Of a DNA stretch of 64,000 bases, positions 12,000-23,310 are shown piece after piece. A program made the position numbers and the translations under genes. Numbering within the stretch: the first letter of the stretch is position 1; every line of letters starts with the position of its first letter. The notes below the pieces were generated by a model, which did not search any database, had not been told where the DNA came from, and saw nothing but the letters and a program-made list of their open reading frames with translations. Source of the stretch: Epiperipatus broadwayi (taxonomy: Eukaryota > Onychophora > Udeonychophora > Euonychophora > Peripatidae); contig JAQFVV010000072.1 of the NCBI GenBank assembly GCA_028023455.1, positions 3,308,501-3,372,500 on the forward strand, read 5' to 3'.

Positions 12000-12330
12000 A
12001 CTTAATTGGTTAAACATCAGCTTGAATTCTTCTGCATTAATGAATCAGGTTTAGTCTTCATACTAGTCTGCCATTGGTCAAGCAACTGACACATAAGGAA
12101 GAGAAGAATACTACTTGGAAACATTTTATTCTTTACTAACTTGGGTACGATTATTAACAGTTGAATATAATTAAAAAGATATAAAGTAAGTTTTTCTAAA
12201 AACGTGTAAGAATTCAATGAGATGATGAAAATAATGAAGTGAATATCATCGTCACAAATCTTCAAAGAAACATCATCAAATGGTGGTTTAAAGTGGATTC
12301 TGAAGTCACAATACTCATACAATTACCAAA
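12000..12330 (+). repeat. SINE-3 copy (degenerate)
   Basis: Shares with 36408-36720 the order: tRNA-like head (poor), ..gaagagaagaatactactt.., ..attaacagttgaatat.., ..tttttctaaaaac.., ..gatgatggaaat-like end. A second tail fragment lies at about 12640-12780. Confidence 0.55.
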
Positions 12331-12639
12331 AAAAAAAAAGTATAACTTGTTGCTCAAGAGGTGACATTTGTTTGTTATTAAATATTAAACTACTCTCATC
12401 TAGTTGAATTATAAAATATTTTTAGAAAAATTTAAACTTTACACCTTTCCAAATATGTTTGACTGTCGGCAACAAATCACAGGTTAATAAAGAAGTCAGT
12501 ATATGGTACTATTCTCTTTTCTTCTTGAAGTACTAATAGACTGATCAGTGATTGTTACTAATAGGGGAATTAAACTGATGACCTTCAGATTTGTGAGCAC
12601 TGAATTTAAAGTAAATTTAACCTTTGCATTATTTCAAAC

Positions 12640-12780
12640 ACAGTTGAATGTATTTGAAAACGTATATATGAAGTTTGAATTTTTCTAAAAACGGTTACAC
12701 TTTCAACTACATGATGGAAATGGGCCAATATATAACTACAAATTAAATGCCATCTTCACAAAACTTTAGACATATTGCAT
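12640..12780 (+). repeat. SINE-3 tail fragment
   Basis: gttgaatgtatttgaaa ... gaatttttctaaaaacggtt ... catgatggaaatgggccaat, matching the 3' parts of the copies at 36.6, 43.4 and 62.3 kb. Confidence 0.55.
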
Positions 12781-13469
12781 ATGTTTAAAAACTTGGACAC
12801 TAAATTAAAAATGAATCTACTTTTAGTTTAAGGTATTTCACACACATATAAACAAAATTAATAGATGACACAATTTCAATTTATAATGGCCGTCTTTAAG
12901 TAGTATGCTTCAGACATCATGGCTTAAATGTATTTAAAAAACACAGAAGGGAATTCCTGCTAAATTTCTATCATTTAAATCTATAAACATATGAAAATCT
13001 AATTAAAATCTATAGCTTTTTGTACGAGGAAAATGAAAGTACTTAGAAAATTATTAGGCTTTCAATTTTCACACATAAAAAAAGTATGATTGCCTAATTT
13101 GAAATTCTTATAAAAAGATTAACAATAAGTTAAAAGTAAATTCAGTTTTGGCTTAAAGTATTTTGATAAATACAGTTATTAGAGAATATAATTTCAAACG
13201 GTATGCCTGTTTTAATATTACTTTGCCTCATTACATGAAAGCTTAAAAATCATTTATAAAAATATATAGAAAATTCATGTTAAATTTTTAAGATTTAAAT
13301 CTAAAGTATTTTGGAATGAAAGCATGAAGATCTTAAATTGATCAAATCACTTCTTTAAAACTATATTTCAAACTTGCTTTATATTAATTTTATTGATATT
13401 GACAAAATTTTTTAATTTACAGCTTATCAATATTAGATGAAATAACTAAATATATAAATATAAAGTTTT

Positions 13470-13602
13470 CCTAGTGGTTAATACTATATAATAACCAGAT
13501 TAACACTCTAATGTCTTAGGCTTTGGATTGAGAGTATATCGTTTACTCAATAAATCAGTGTTAGAGTGTTAATCTAGTTATTATATAATATTAACTGCTG
13601 GG
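13470..13602. repeat. short foldback element
   Basis: A 42-bp left arm (cctagtggttaatactatat ...) is mirrored by the right arm ending ..aatattaactgctggg around a 50-bp centre. It has no coding capacity. It lies only 46 bp upstream of the hammerhead at 13649, but that relation may be coincidental. Confidence 0.75.
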
Positions 13603-13636
13603 TATATATATATATATTAATGTAATAAATAAGTTA

Positions 13637-13800
13637 CACTAATCTGGACCAACTGATGAGTGCTGGTTTAGCATGAAATATGTATATTGGTGATTATTTA
13701 TCTTTTCAACATGTGGGTGATCAAGTGTATCAGCTGTATGAGATAGCATGGATAGTTGAGGGTCGTGTAAAAGTCTGAGTTCAAACCCCCTATATATTAC
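13637..13800 (+). repeat. family A half element
   Basis: Corresponds to the right arm of the palindromes: hammerhead, then gattatttatcttttcaaca, an A-box-like TATCAGCTGTATGAGATAG, a B box (GAGTTCAAACCCCC) and the terminal tatatattac. No left arm is present, so it is either 5'-truncated or was inserted without inversion. Confidence 0.75.
13649..13690 (+). ncRNA. type I hammerhead ribozyme, family A, intact core
   Basis: CCAA (13649-13652) pairs with TTGG (13687-13690), extended by A13648-T13691. A second outer helix, AATC/GATT, closes beyond a 3-nt TGG bulge. The core CTGATGA is at 13653-13659. Stem II is GTGCTG/TAGCAT, loop GTT, with G-U ends. GAAA is at 13675-13678. Stem III is ATA/TAT with loop TG. 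The scissile AUA ends at 13686. Confidence 0.82.
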
Positions 13801-14639
13801 TAAGGAGGACAGTAAAATATTCTGAAAAAAACTTTTTTGTATTAAATAGTACATTTGATAGAAGGTAAATTATATGTTTGTTTATTTTAATAAATAATGG
13901 CTACTAAATCTCTTTATCCAAATCCAACAGCATCTAACAATTTGAGTTTTGATAAATAACTCCAAGTATTTGGCATAATATAATCGGGAAAGATAGGATA
14001 TTTTCAACAGATGCAAATGTCTTCCATTACAGTTATTATTAAAGTATTCTTGCTACACCTTTTTGAAAGAAAAAAAATCATTTTAGTAACAATAAGAGAA
14101 ATTATGATTATAGAATTATGTAATATTTAAATACTATACACTGTAATAAGATTGTGTTTGAGAATTAATGATGACAGATATACAATTAAGAAGTTTTTTC
14201 ATTATGTGAAATAAGCGCAATAATATTTTTTATCATTTTAGATTATCCACATCTTAACTGCAGAAATTCAATTGGACAAGATTGATGACATCTGTTCAAA
14301 TAAATATATACAGCTCATTTACAATATCGATCATTTTCAATACGGCTGCCATTATTGAATTGTTATCGCTTTTTGATTGATAATGAAATTTAATACCATT
14401 ATCCTGTAATCAAGGAGATTCCAGTTATAGTTGAATCCATGATAAGCCCCCCTTTCCTTAAAAATAAAGACTTTGATAATCCATGAATTCAATGTTACCC
14501 ATTCAATTCCTATGCTAAATTGTGAATGGTTAGCAATACCTGAAATGTTGTATTTCTATCATAACCCATGTATTAAGAATTATACATAAAGTTTGAATTT
14601 TTTTCTAAAAACATTTAACAATTCAAATTATTACAATTT

Positions 14640-14910
14640 GATTTCCAAGTGTCAAACTTTCTGCATTCTCAACTTTGACATCAATCACTTCAGATGAATA
14701 TGTTAAGGATTATTACTAATCCCTCATTAAACTAGAGATTATCTTTAGCCAAATGTAAACTTTACAACTCAGTTAAAGATTAATATATCTGTTTCTTTTT
14801 TGATATTTGGTATTGATAAATGTGATGAAAAGATATATGATATTCAAACTTGGGTCAACTTATGAGTATAGGTTCATAATGAAATGTATATTGGGTTATT
14901 TATCTGAGGG
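14640..14910 (+). repeat. family A remnant: body plus decayed hammerhead
   Basis: The body (gtgtcaaactttctgcattc ... actagagattatctttagcc) is followed by an HHR remnant at 14855-14894: TCAA, CTTATGA (G5 changed to T), weak stem II, GAAA, GTATA, TTGG. This copy shows the natural order of body then ribozyme. Confidence 0.6.
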
Positions 14911-15829
14911 GGTCATTATTTAACTTCCACAGATGTATTTATAGTACTTACATAATAGTCTGACATTAAGATTTCCCATATGCATGACTAGCAACATTTA
15001 TTTTTAAAAATGATGACATAACTTTATTTACTGGAAACTATACAAACATGCATCTACATTTTTTTGTGAGAAATGATTTCCCAACTGTCCATTTATAAAA
15101 TGTTGTTTCTTAACATTACTGCTGTGAACTGAACTTTCTTACCATGAAACATGTTCCGTTATGAATGACTACACTCTTTCGGCAATCCTGAACAAAACAC
15201 GGCCATTGTTTGGCCAAAAAATTAGCAGCAAAATTAACATTTTGACCAATAAGTTTCTCCTCATTGGAATCTTATCTAATTTTCACTTACAAAAATTAAT
15301 TCATTTCTTTTTTAGAAGAAGATAAATTTATTTAATTCAATCTTTATATATACATTTGTTTGTGTCGGTGACTTTCATCACCACCAGACTTCATAAGTAC
15401 TGTGGTTTATTTATATGTTTCAGGAATATGTGGTGAAGTGAAAGTCATATTTTAACAATTCAATTAGATAATGGAGATAGTACAACATATAAGTAAAAGT
15501 AAATGCCACTATCGGAAACTTTCTGACAAATACTGCAAACATATAAAATCATTGAGATTTTTTTTTTATTTAAATATGCAATTAAATAAAATGAAAAATA
15601 ATAAATAACTAAAATGCTGCAGAAAGTGGAAATTAAAAAAATGATGTTCCTTCACATTATAAATGGAATCAAGTCATTTTAAAACCTGAATAAACAAATA
15701 GTAAGAAATAAAGCTATTGAAATTCTGGATATCAGACCAATCAAAAACTTGCATCTTACCAACATTTAAGCATGCCAAACACAAATTTCATGATATTTTG
15801 AACATAGTATTTTAAGTCATATCTTCCCA

Positions 15830-16305
15830 ATGAAAACAATTGACATTACACTTGTTTAGAATGTCTTTGAGATAATCCTTATAATGTAGATGGGATCTAC
15901 CTCTTCTATGAAAACCATGCTGGTATTCATCCTCAAACACACTTTTACAATGTTTTGCAATGTTCCTTTATTTTACATGTCCAATTCAATAAGAGCGTGA
16001 TTTTACAATAATGGACTCAATAGAATCACTTTCTGTAAGCTGAAGAACATATTGATTAGTTTTACATCTTTGCCATTGTATTTTTAAAATTTTATGCAGC
16101 ATCCGTAAGTGGAATTTTTCTATTGACCATATATTGTGAAGTCATACAGTGTCCAAGTTTCACATCCATATGATAAGAGACAACTTAGTTGCAGTAATTA
16201 GTTCCCTATGATGAAATAAAATACTCTTAACTTGTTAAAAGCATCAACACCACATTGGAATCTGAATTTCAACATCTAAGTCCATCTTTCTATTTTTAAA
16301 ATTAT
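15830..16305 (-). pseudogene. LINE-1 family, C-terminal part (split copy)
   Basis: This is the distal half of the LINE-1 copy that continues, beyond an inserted palindrome, at 17098-18535. On the minus strand it reads DLDVEIQ..., ..HHRELITATK.. and ..YGCETWTLYD.. (a CETW box common after the LINE palm), with frame shifts and stops. The homologous uninterrupted sequence at 2870-2910 shows that positions 16305 and 17098 were once adjacent, apart from the target-site duplication. Non-functional. Confidence 0.75.
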
Positions 16306-16470
16306 CAAGGTATTTAAATATTTGAAAACCAGGCACTCTTCACAAACCTGGGAGCTTAATTGTAAGTATAGGGGATTTGAACTCAGATATTCAGGCACTC
16401 TTCAACTATCCACACTATCTCATACAACTGATACACATGACCACACACATGTAAAAAAGATAAATAATCA

Positions 16471-16512
16471 CCAATATACATATTTCATGCTAAAACAGCA
16501 CTCATTAGTTAA
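16471..16512 (-). ncRNA. hammerhead, family A, core damaged
   Basis: Minus strand: core CTAATGA (G5 changed to A), stem II GTGCTGTTTTAGCAT, GAAA, then TTGG. Stem I is still possible through G-U pairs. Predicted inactive. Confidence 0.6.
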
Positions 16513-16934
16513 TCCAGATTACCATCTCCCACACACATATATAATCAGTGCTCAGTTTATATTATGATAGAAAATCTTCATACTTTAATGGACAGGCATC
16601 AATTTTTATTCCAACCTCCAACTTTTCAGCCATCCATATCATTAAAAATCTGATGATGAAAACCCAAATCCCATGCTGATGCCAGTATTATTGTCATGCC
16701 CATGTTCATCTCAAGTCCTGTACATGAGGGGTCAGAGTGACTCCAGGTGAACATGGGCATGGCAATAATATTAGTATCAGCATGGGATTTGGGTTTTCAT
16801 CATCAGATTTTCAATGATATGGATGGCTGAAAAGTTGGAGTAGATTGAAGTCTGTCCATTAAAGTATGCAGATTTGCTATCTTAATATAAACTGAGCATT
16901 GATTATATATATATATGGGAGATGATAATCTGGG

Positions 16935-16976
16935 CTAACTGATGAGTGCTGATTTAGCATGAAATACATATATTAG
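16935..16976 (+). ncRNA. type I hammerhead ribozyme, family A, compensated stem I
   Basis: CTAA (16935-16938) pairs with TTAG (16973-16976), where other copies have CCAA with TTGG. Both strands of the helix changed and pairing is kept. Core CTGATGA at 16939-16945; stem II GTGCTG/TAGCAT, loop ATT; GAAA at 16961-16964; stem III ATA/TAT, loop CA; scissile AUA ends at 16972. Confidence 0.8.
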
Positions 16977-17097
16977 TGCTTATTTATCTTTTCTACATGT
17001 GTGTGGTCATGTGTATCAGTTGTAAAAGATAGTGTGGATAGTTGAAGGGTGCTTGAATATCTGAGTTCAAATCTCCTATACTTACAAGGTATTTAAA

Positions 17098-18535
17098 GGG
17101 ATTTGTATTCTCAAGTTGATTATGATTTAAGCTGAAAATTGCTGAGGATTGGCTGACAAAAAGCTTGAGCTTTTTGAATATTAATTAATAAACCAAGATT
17201 TTTATAAGTTGCATTTAGAATATTAAGAACATTCTGTAAATCATCTTTTGAAGTCACAAAGATAGCCCAATAATCAGCATAATATAAATCCAGCATCCAA
17301 GAAGATAAAGTTCTTGATTTTGCTTTTAACCAATTCAAATTAAAAATTCCACTATCAAAACTGTACAGCATCTTGATCCCTGCCTGATTAAGCCACCTAT
17401 AAACAATTCCAAAGACCACTGCCATAAAAATTAAAAGCAAAATTGGAGCAAATACACATCCTTGTATAATACCAGTTTTCATTTCAAATGCCTGATTTTC
17501 CAACTGTGATAATAAAACTTCCTCTCATTCCATCTTGTAGAAGCTATATAAATATGAATACATTTTGGGGGATAACCAATTAATTTGAAATAATTTCCAA
17601 AAGCATGTCCTATTAACTGAATCAGATGCCTTGCCAAAATCAATATATAAATCATTCCATTGTTCCTGACATTTTTCTTGCATTTGCCTGGCAACAAAAA
17701 TTCCTCAAAACCATATTCAGTCTCTTGTAATGATTCATTTACAGCTGGAAGCAATCCAACAAAATTCTTGAATGTATTTTTTCTGTAGTGGATAATAATA
17801 TTTCATAATTCTCTTCATTTTTAAAAATTGAAGCATCATTAAGATCAAATGACACAACTTCATGGGCCTAGATATTCCTAAAAAATTCCAATATTTTTGA
17901 AGAGAACATATTACCACCATATTTTAAAATTTTTCCACTTTTTCATCAGGATCTGTAGCCTTTCCATTTTTAAGATTATAAGAACTGTTTGTTTTGACTA
18001 CAAATCTAAATGAGTAAGTAAAATGGATATAACATTAAAAGTCACCATGTAATCAAAAGATGATCAAAATACTTTTTCCATCTGTTTAAAATATCATTAT
18101 CATCATATAAAAAGAGGCATTGCAGAATTTATTAGGATTGTGAAATCCATATGTTGCTTTCAATGCATTAAAAAAAGATCTAGAATAACCATGGTCAAAA
18201 AATGTATCTTCTTTGCACCTTTAATCCGCCAATCATTTTTAAGCCTTATCAGTCACTGAACTTCTATCTCCAAATTTTTATACTGACTATGAAGTTGTCA
18301 TAAAACCAGTCATGATTCTTTTTTTTTTTGTGTGAACCCAAGAACAGATTTATTTGCATCCATAACCCGCTCCTTAAGAGAATTCCATGCTTGAGTAATA
18401 TGACAGTTTTGAAGATCTAACTTAGCAATGTTAGTATTTATTAACTGCTGAAATTTATTATGTGCAACAGATTCTGCTAAAGAATAAACATCCGTTTTCT
18501 TCTTAATATGATTGAAATAATATCTATTTTTCAAT
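17098..18535 (-). pseudogene. LINE-1 family reverse transcriptase (linker and palm)
   Basis: This is a broken non-LTR retrotransposon ORF2-type protein on the minus strand. 18534-18310 encodes the linker before the polymerase (..NTNIAKLDLQNCHITQAWNSL.., ..SVLGFTQKKK..). Around 17754-17560 lies the finger/palm start (..ESLQETEYGFEE.., ..KCKKN..). 17503-17120 has the palm with KTGIIQGCVFAPILLLIF, then LYYADYWAIF: the catalytic YADD is changed to YADY, so the polymerase would be dead even without the frameshifts. The downstream part continues at 15830-16305. The copy at 28060-29275 matches it block by block. No endonuclease domain is seen, so the copy is probably 5'-truncated at 18535, next to the LINE-3 fragment. 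Confidence 0.8.
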
Positions 18536-18566
18536 GCAACTATTATTTTAATAATAGAGGGCGCTA

Positions 18567-19132
18567 ATGTATGGCCAGTCCAATAAAAAAAGGGAGTTGG
18601 AGAGATGGGGAACTAGTATGGAGGGTAAGAAGAGTTTAAATATATATAGAAGTAAACGGAATATTGGATGCGAGTTAATTTATGATAATAGTAAGGAAAG
18701 TAGTTTATTATTTAAGGCTCGAACAGGATCTTTAGCAACAAGAGAATATACATGTAAATGGAAAACCATGGATAATTTAGTGTGCAGATTGTGTAAGGAA
18801 GGTATAGAAAATATTAGGCACCTGTTGATTGAATGTAAATGCTTGAAAGCAGAAAGGGTACAGATAATGAAGTTATGGGAGGATAGACATGAACAAAGTG
18901 ACTATACAGAAAGTGAGTTATTAGTTTTTATGTTGATTTTGCGAAGAGATAAGGGGGATTTAGATATAAAGGCCATAGAGTTGACAAAGTTTATGTTGTG
19001 GAAATGGGATGGGGCAGAATATGGGAAGACTTAAGAGTGGGGAATGGAGAATAAAATGGCTAACAGGTTTATCTGGGCATAATTGCTGAGATATTTTTGA
19101 CTTCGTTTAAGGAGAAGCCAAATACATCACAT
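18567..19132 (+). pseudogene. LINE-3 family C-terminal end with (CATCA)n tail
   Basis: An open frame of 155 codons (18567-19034) encodes the end of a LINE polyprotein. Its key motif is W-x(4)-D-x(2)-C-R-L-C-x(9)-H-L-L-x(2)-C (residues about 65-90), the C-terminal zinc-binding CCHC box found in many LINEs, preceded by SSLLFKARTGSL. A 3' UTR follows (ctaacaggtttatctgggca, aaggagaagcc), then a tail of about four CATCA/CACAT repeats at about 19115-19132. The initial methionine is not a real start: the copy is 5'-truncated. Homologous ends lie at 19140-19420 and, inverted, at 52893-54190. Confidence 0.8.
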
Positions 19133-19139
19133 CACATCA

Positions 19140-19420
19140 CAAATAATGAAGTTGTGGAAGAATAAATATAAAAAAAGAAATTATATAGAAAATAGGTTAT
19201 TAGTTTTTATGCTGGGTTTGGGAAAAGATAAGGGGGATTTAGATATAAAGGCCATGGAGTTGACAAAGATTATGTTGTGGAAATGGGATGGAGCAGGATA
19301 TGGAGAAACTTAGGACGGGGAGTGGAAAGGGAAGTTAAAGTGGCTAACAGGTTTCTCTGGACATAGTTGCCCGAGATATTTCTGATTCCGTATAAGGAGA
19401 AGTCACAGTGCATCACATCA
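19140..19420 (+). pseudogene. LINE-3 family 3' end, second tandem copy
   Basis: Begins at atgaagttgtggaaga, repeats the coding end (..GKDKGDLDIKAMELTK.. with stops) and the 3' UTR (ctaacaggtttctctggaca, aaggagaag), and ends in catcacatca near 19415. It sits about 10 bp behind the first copy, so one insertion probably landed in the other's tail. Confidence 0.78.
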
Positions 19421-19612
19421 GAATCAGAGATTGTGAATGCTCCTATTGTGTGAATTTCCCTTGTATTCTGACTCATAGCAACAATATAATCTATTAAATG
19501 TATATCATGGGGACTATTTAATTTTAAATATTAAATAATACACAAATTGCAGAATTGCTTTTAATTACTGATATGTAATTATTATTAATTGCATATGTGG
19601 CAGTAATTGAAA

Positions 19613-19768
19613 TCATTAAAACAGGCACAACTCTCTATACGTAAGGCCACTCAGTGCATTGATTACTCTGGCTTGCACTGAGTGGCAATACGTATAGAGA
19701 GTTTTGCCTGTTTTAATAACAGTTATGAGCAAGCATAAGAAATGGTCATCATGTGGTGTTTATTGGGT
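19613..19768 (+). mobile_element. small family B inversion element
   Basis: A 156-bp element: left arm attaaaacaggcacaactct ... ccactcagtgca, right arm tgcactgagtggcaatacgt ... gttttgcctgttttaa, then a short 3' part ending gtgtttattggg. Flanked by the 9-mer taattgaaa (19604-19612 and 19769-19777). It contains no hammerhead. The sequence is the segment that lies just 3' of the ribozyme in larger family B elements. Confidence 0.75.
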
Positions 19769-19799
19769 TAATTGAAAGCACGTTTGTAATTTATTTATT

Positions 19800-21005
19800 A
19801 TTTAATACTATGATATTTTTATTTATTTATTATATACATTTATTGTGATTTATATTGATGTTATATATATATATATATGTATAAAAATTGATTAAATAAG
19901 GGTCACTTTCTCCCCATAAAATGGATCTATAAAGAGGATATGAATGTAGCACAGAATTAAAGAAATTGCACTCTCAAAGAAAAGGACTATCAATAATTTA
20001 AACAGCATTCCAACTCCACTAATAAAAGATATTAAATCCATTAGATCAATATTTACTTATTACCAGAAGAAAAAATCCTCTTCATTTACCCATTTTATTA
20101 ATTAAAACTCCTGCTTTCTTGCCTTCAGCAAACTGCAAACATTCTGGGTATTAATTTGTATCAAGTTTCATATTGACCTTTTCTTATGAAATTCACTATT
20201 TGTTAGATAAAAGCTATAACACATCCTTGATACAATCAGTAAATACATAATATGATGTACATCACATAGGATAAAATTAGATATAATTTTAAATCCTAAA
20301 TTTTGTTCCAATAGATGCTGAGGGGGGTGATTTAATTTATGTGTATAAAAAATAATAATTAAAAAAAAAAAGTCCAGATGGTATTTAAATTTTATTTAAA
20401 ATCTATAATTTGCATAAATAGCTTTTAACTACTACGGAGGGTTTTAAGCTTCAGTAATGTTTACGATCCGTAAGCATATGCGAGAAATAGGAAAATAAAA
20501 TGAACACCGGTTTGTTTTTAATCGAATATAAACATTATATTTAAAATAAAAAGGTTCAGATTTTATTAAATTATTAATTACATGAAAACAAATCGACGCA
20601 CTTGTTTTCTTAAGAATTAAAACAAACAATGCAGCGAAGTCTTTCTCAATCCATCATTTATTAAAAAGATCGAGAACAACAACGATTCGTAAAGGAAAAC
20701 TATAATACTCCCAAACTATTAAAAACTACATTTAAAAGTAATAAAATACACGCATGAAATCCAATACAGAACATTTAAATGATTACTTCCTGTAAAAAAA
20801 AAAACGTGAGTAGTTTGTTTGTCTGGGCAAACTTCATATTTTAATTCAAAGTACACACCTGGAGTCCGTTTATGCTCATTATCACTGAAGTATGTATACA
20901 TAATACAGTTTTTTATTTTCATTCTGCTTTTCTGTATCATTGCTATTTTCAAGCAGTTGCATAATGTTCTCATCTGTATCTTAAGCTAGGATAGGACTAA
21001 AAAAA
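19800..21005. other. unassigned A+T-rich DNA
   Basis: No gene, RNA or clear repeat boundary is seen. A TA dinucleotide run lies at about 19863-19878. Confidence 0.5.
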
Positions 21006-21009
21006 ACTA

Positions 21010-21385
21010 GAAAAAATATTGACTTTAAGTTAACATGGATGTGATGAGAATCTCGACCCCAGGGTAGTCTTTGAGCGTTCCATTATCAGATTTTCAATTG
21101 GATGGAAGGTTGAAGAGTTGGAGTGAGGAGTGGATTGAAGTCTGTTCATTAAAGAATAAAGATTGGCTATCTTAATATATATCTGAGCACTTATTGCATG
21201 CATATATGTGTAGAGATGTTAATCTGGACCAACTGATGATTGCTGGTTCAGCATGAAATACGTATATTGGTGATTATTTATCTTTTTGACATATATGTGT
21301 TGAAGTGTATCAGTGTTATGAGATAGAGTGGAGAATGGCGGGTCATGTGAAAGTCTGTGCTCATATACTCTGTGTATTAGAAAAC
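21010..21385 (+). repeat. family A half element
   Basis: Matches the right arm of the palindromes, from gagcgttccattatcagatt through the hammerhead (21229-21270) and A-box-like TATCAGTGTTATGAGATAG to about 21380. The terminal B box is decayed. The left arm is absent. Confidence 0.75.
21229..21270 (+). ncRNA. type I hammerhead ribozyme, family A, intact core
   Basis: CCAA with TTGG (plus an extra A-T pair and the outer AATC/GATT helix beyond TGG). Core CTGATGA at 21233-21239. Stem II has five perfect pairs, TGCTG/CAGCA, behind one T-T closing mismatch. GAAA is at 21255-21258. Stem III is ATA/TAT with loop CG. The scissile AUA ends at 21266. Confidence 0.8.
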
Positions 21386-21800
21386 ATATTATAACAGGAA
21401 CAAAGACACAACAGAAATAAAACAAATTAGAATAATGAATGAAACTAGGTCCAAAACAAGTTAATAAAAGTTCTAGAATGACATACTGTTGATCAGCCAT
21501 GATGAAATATGATTTCTCTGACGCCAAAGTAAAGTAAGAAAATTCAAAGAGTGCAGAATGTCATTTTAAATTTAAAAAAAAACAACAACACAACAACAAC
21601 AATCAACAATTTGCGGAGAGGTGTTGCAGCAGGATAAGGATCTATCAATGATTGATATGATAACATGAAAATTCAAGGATTGATGAAGCTAGTAAAAAAA
21701 ATAACATTATTTATACAGGATTAGTTTGGGGATTAAAAAGGGCAGACAAAATGTATACAAACACACAAAGTTAATAGAAATGATCACAAAAATGAATTGT

Positions 21801-22062
21801 TAAAACAGGCAAAACTCACTATACATATTGCCACACACAGCAAGCTAGAGTAATCAATGGATGCCAGAAGGCTTGTGCATAAAATCCCTATCTAGTGCCT
21901 ACTCATTCAATATACCCAGACTAGTTTCTGGCTTGTGGCCTTCGGCATCCATTGATTACTCTAGCTTGCTATGTGTGGCAATACGTATAGTGAGTTTTGC
22001 CTGTTTTAACAACAGATATACACAAGCATAAGAGGTGGTGGTCAAGTGATGTTTATTGGCTT
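21801..22062 (+). mobile_element. family B inversion element with half a hammerhead
   Basis: Flanked by the 13-bp duplication aaaaatgaattgt (21788-21800 and 22063-22075). The left part is minus-sense and includes the 3' half of the family B ribozyme (minus: GGCCACAAGCCA, GAAA, CTAGTC). The sequence switches strand at about 21944 exactly inside stem II, so CTGATGA is missing. The right part is plus-sense and ends in the shared 3' end ..gtgatgtttattgg. Consistent with a 5' inversion during target-primed reverse transcription. Confidence 0.8.
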
Positions 22063-22079
22063 AAAAATGAATTGTATGA

Positions 22080-23305
22080 TTTTTATTTACTTTAAAATAC
22101 ACATTTTTCTATAGTTATATATTTTTCACAATACGGGGCAGCTTATTCAAATATCCATGAAAGAAAGTTATTATCAATTTAAACTCTAAAATGGTACAAT
22201 TAATTAGATTAAAAATGAAAGGTTAAAGAGCACAGAAGCTTCAAAATCTATAATATAAAAAAGGTGCTCATCACCAAAAGTGCACTCAACTTTACGATAT
22301 AAAGATAAGAATGAAACCACCTGAGTATGCATACGCCCATATGTACGCAAAAGATGTATTTCTTATTGTAATCATTATCATTAAAATATCACAAAAAAGT
22401 CTTTACCAGCATTTATGAAAGTATTTCCTTTTTGGGAAATCAATCTCAACTTCCAATTACCATAGTAACAGCTTTCTTTCATTTATTTTCTTTAAAAAAT
22501 TTTTTTAAAATAAAATCTAATTGTAATAACATATTTTTTTTTAGGGTTAAAATAAATATTTTAATGTATTGCATATATAAATTACTGAAAATTGCAATTT
22601 TTTTCCCCTAAAGAAACAATGCAAAAAGCTCATTTTCAATGCTCGAGAATAAAAAATCTACCAATCAGCGTCATTGTTAGTTTCTTTTGTATTATGGTAC
22701 AACAAATCAATGATATTTCTGATTCTTCTGAATTTTGCAAACTATTTGTATGATTACGATACCTTCAGATTTTTTTTTAAATAATAATTTTAGTTCTAAT
22801 TTTTACTGTTAAATAGAGCAAACTGTCACAAAAGCTGCATCAGAATATGCTGCAATACATTATTCCCTTAAACTTAATTTAATAAAGTTAATCTGTTAGT
22901 TAGAAAACTATTACTTTAATCATATTAGTTTCAGGTACTGTTCTTTTGAAACTGTTAATTATATTCATATTTTCCAGCAGTCTAGTCAGAATAATTATGA
23001 TTTGGTTAGTTTAAATTCATTTTTTAATATTGCGGTTCTCCTCTGGGAAGAAATATTTAGTTGTCTTTATTGTAGTCTAATGAATCTAATAATGTTAACT
23101 GAAATTATGAACAAATGCTAATTTTTAGAAATAATTATATTATCTGCAATGTAAAAAACAACAATTAAAAAACAGCATAGAGTTACTATATTTAAAAAAT
23201 AAATTCACACTTACATAAAAACAAGATGACAAATAGTATATATTTTTTTTAAAAAGATAAAAAACAGTCACAGGATCTGCAGCTAAGGAAGCCTGAAGTA
23301 ATATG
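22080..23305. other. unassigned A+T-rich DNA
   Basis: No gene or repeat is recognised. Confidence 0.5.
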
Positions 23306-23310
23306 AACTA

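Larger units (their letters stand above)
16306..17097. mobile_element. family A palindrome inserted in LINE-1 with 13-bp target-site duplication
   Basis: The 13-mer caaggtatttaaa occurs at 16306-16318 and 17085-17097, flanking the element. Removing one copy restores the LINE-1 reading seen at 2870-2910. The element proper is a palindrome, 16362-17085 (gtaagtataggggatttg ... caaatctcctatacttac), with arms of about 350 bp. An extra 43 bp lies between the left duplication and the palindrome. The outer end carries the tRNA-like B box GAGTTCAAATCTCC. The left arm has a damaged minus-strand hammerhead (16471-16512) and the right arm an intact plus-strand one (16935-16976). Confidence 0.88.

Noticed and set aside
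12574-12600. CTGATGA string that might start a hammerhead
   Set aside because: No complementary stem II and no GAAA follow within a plausible distance.
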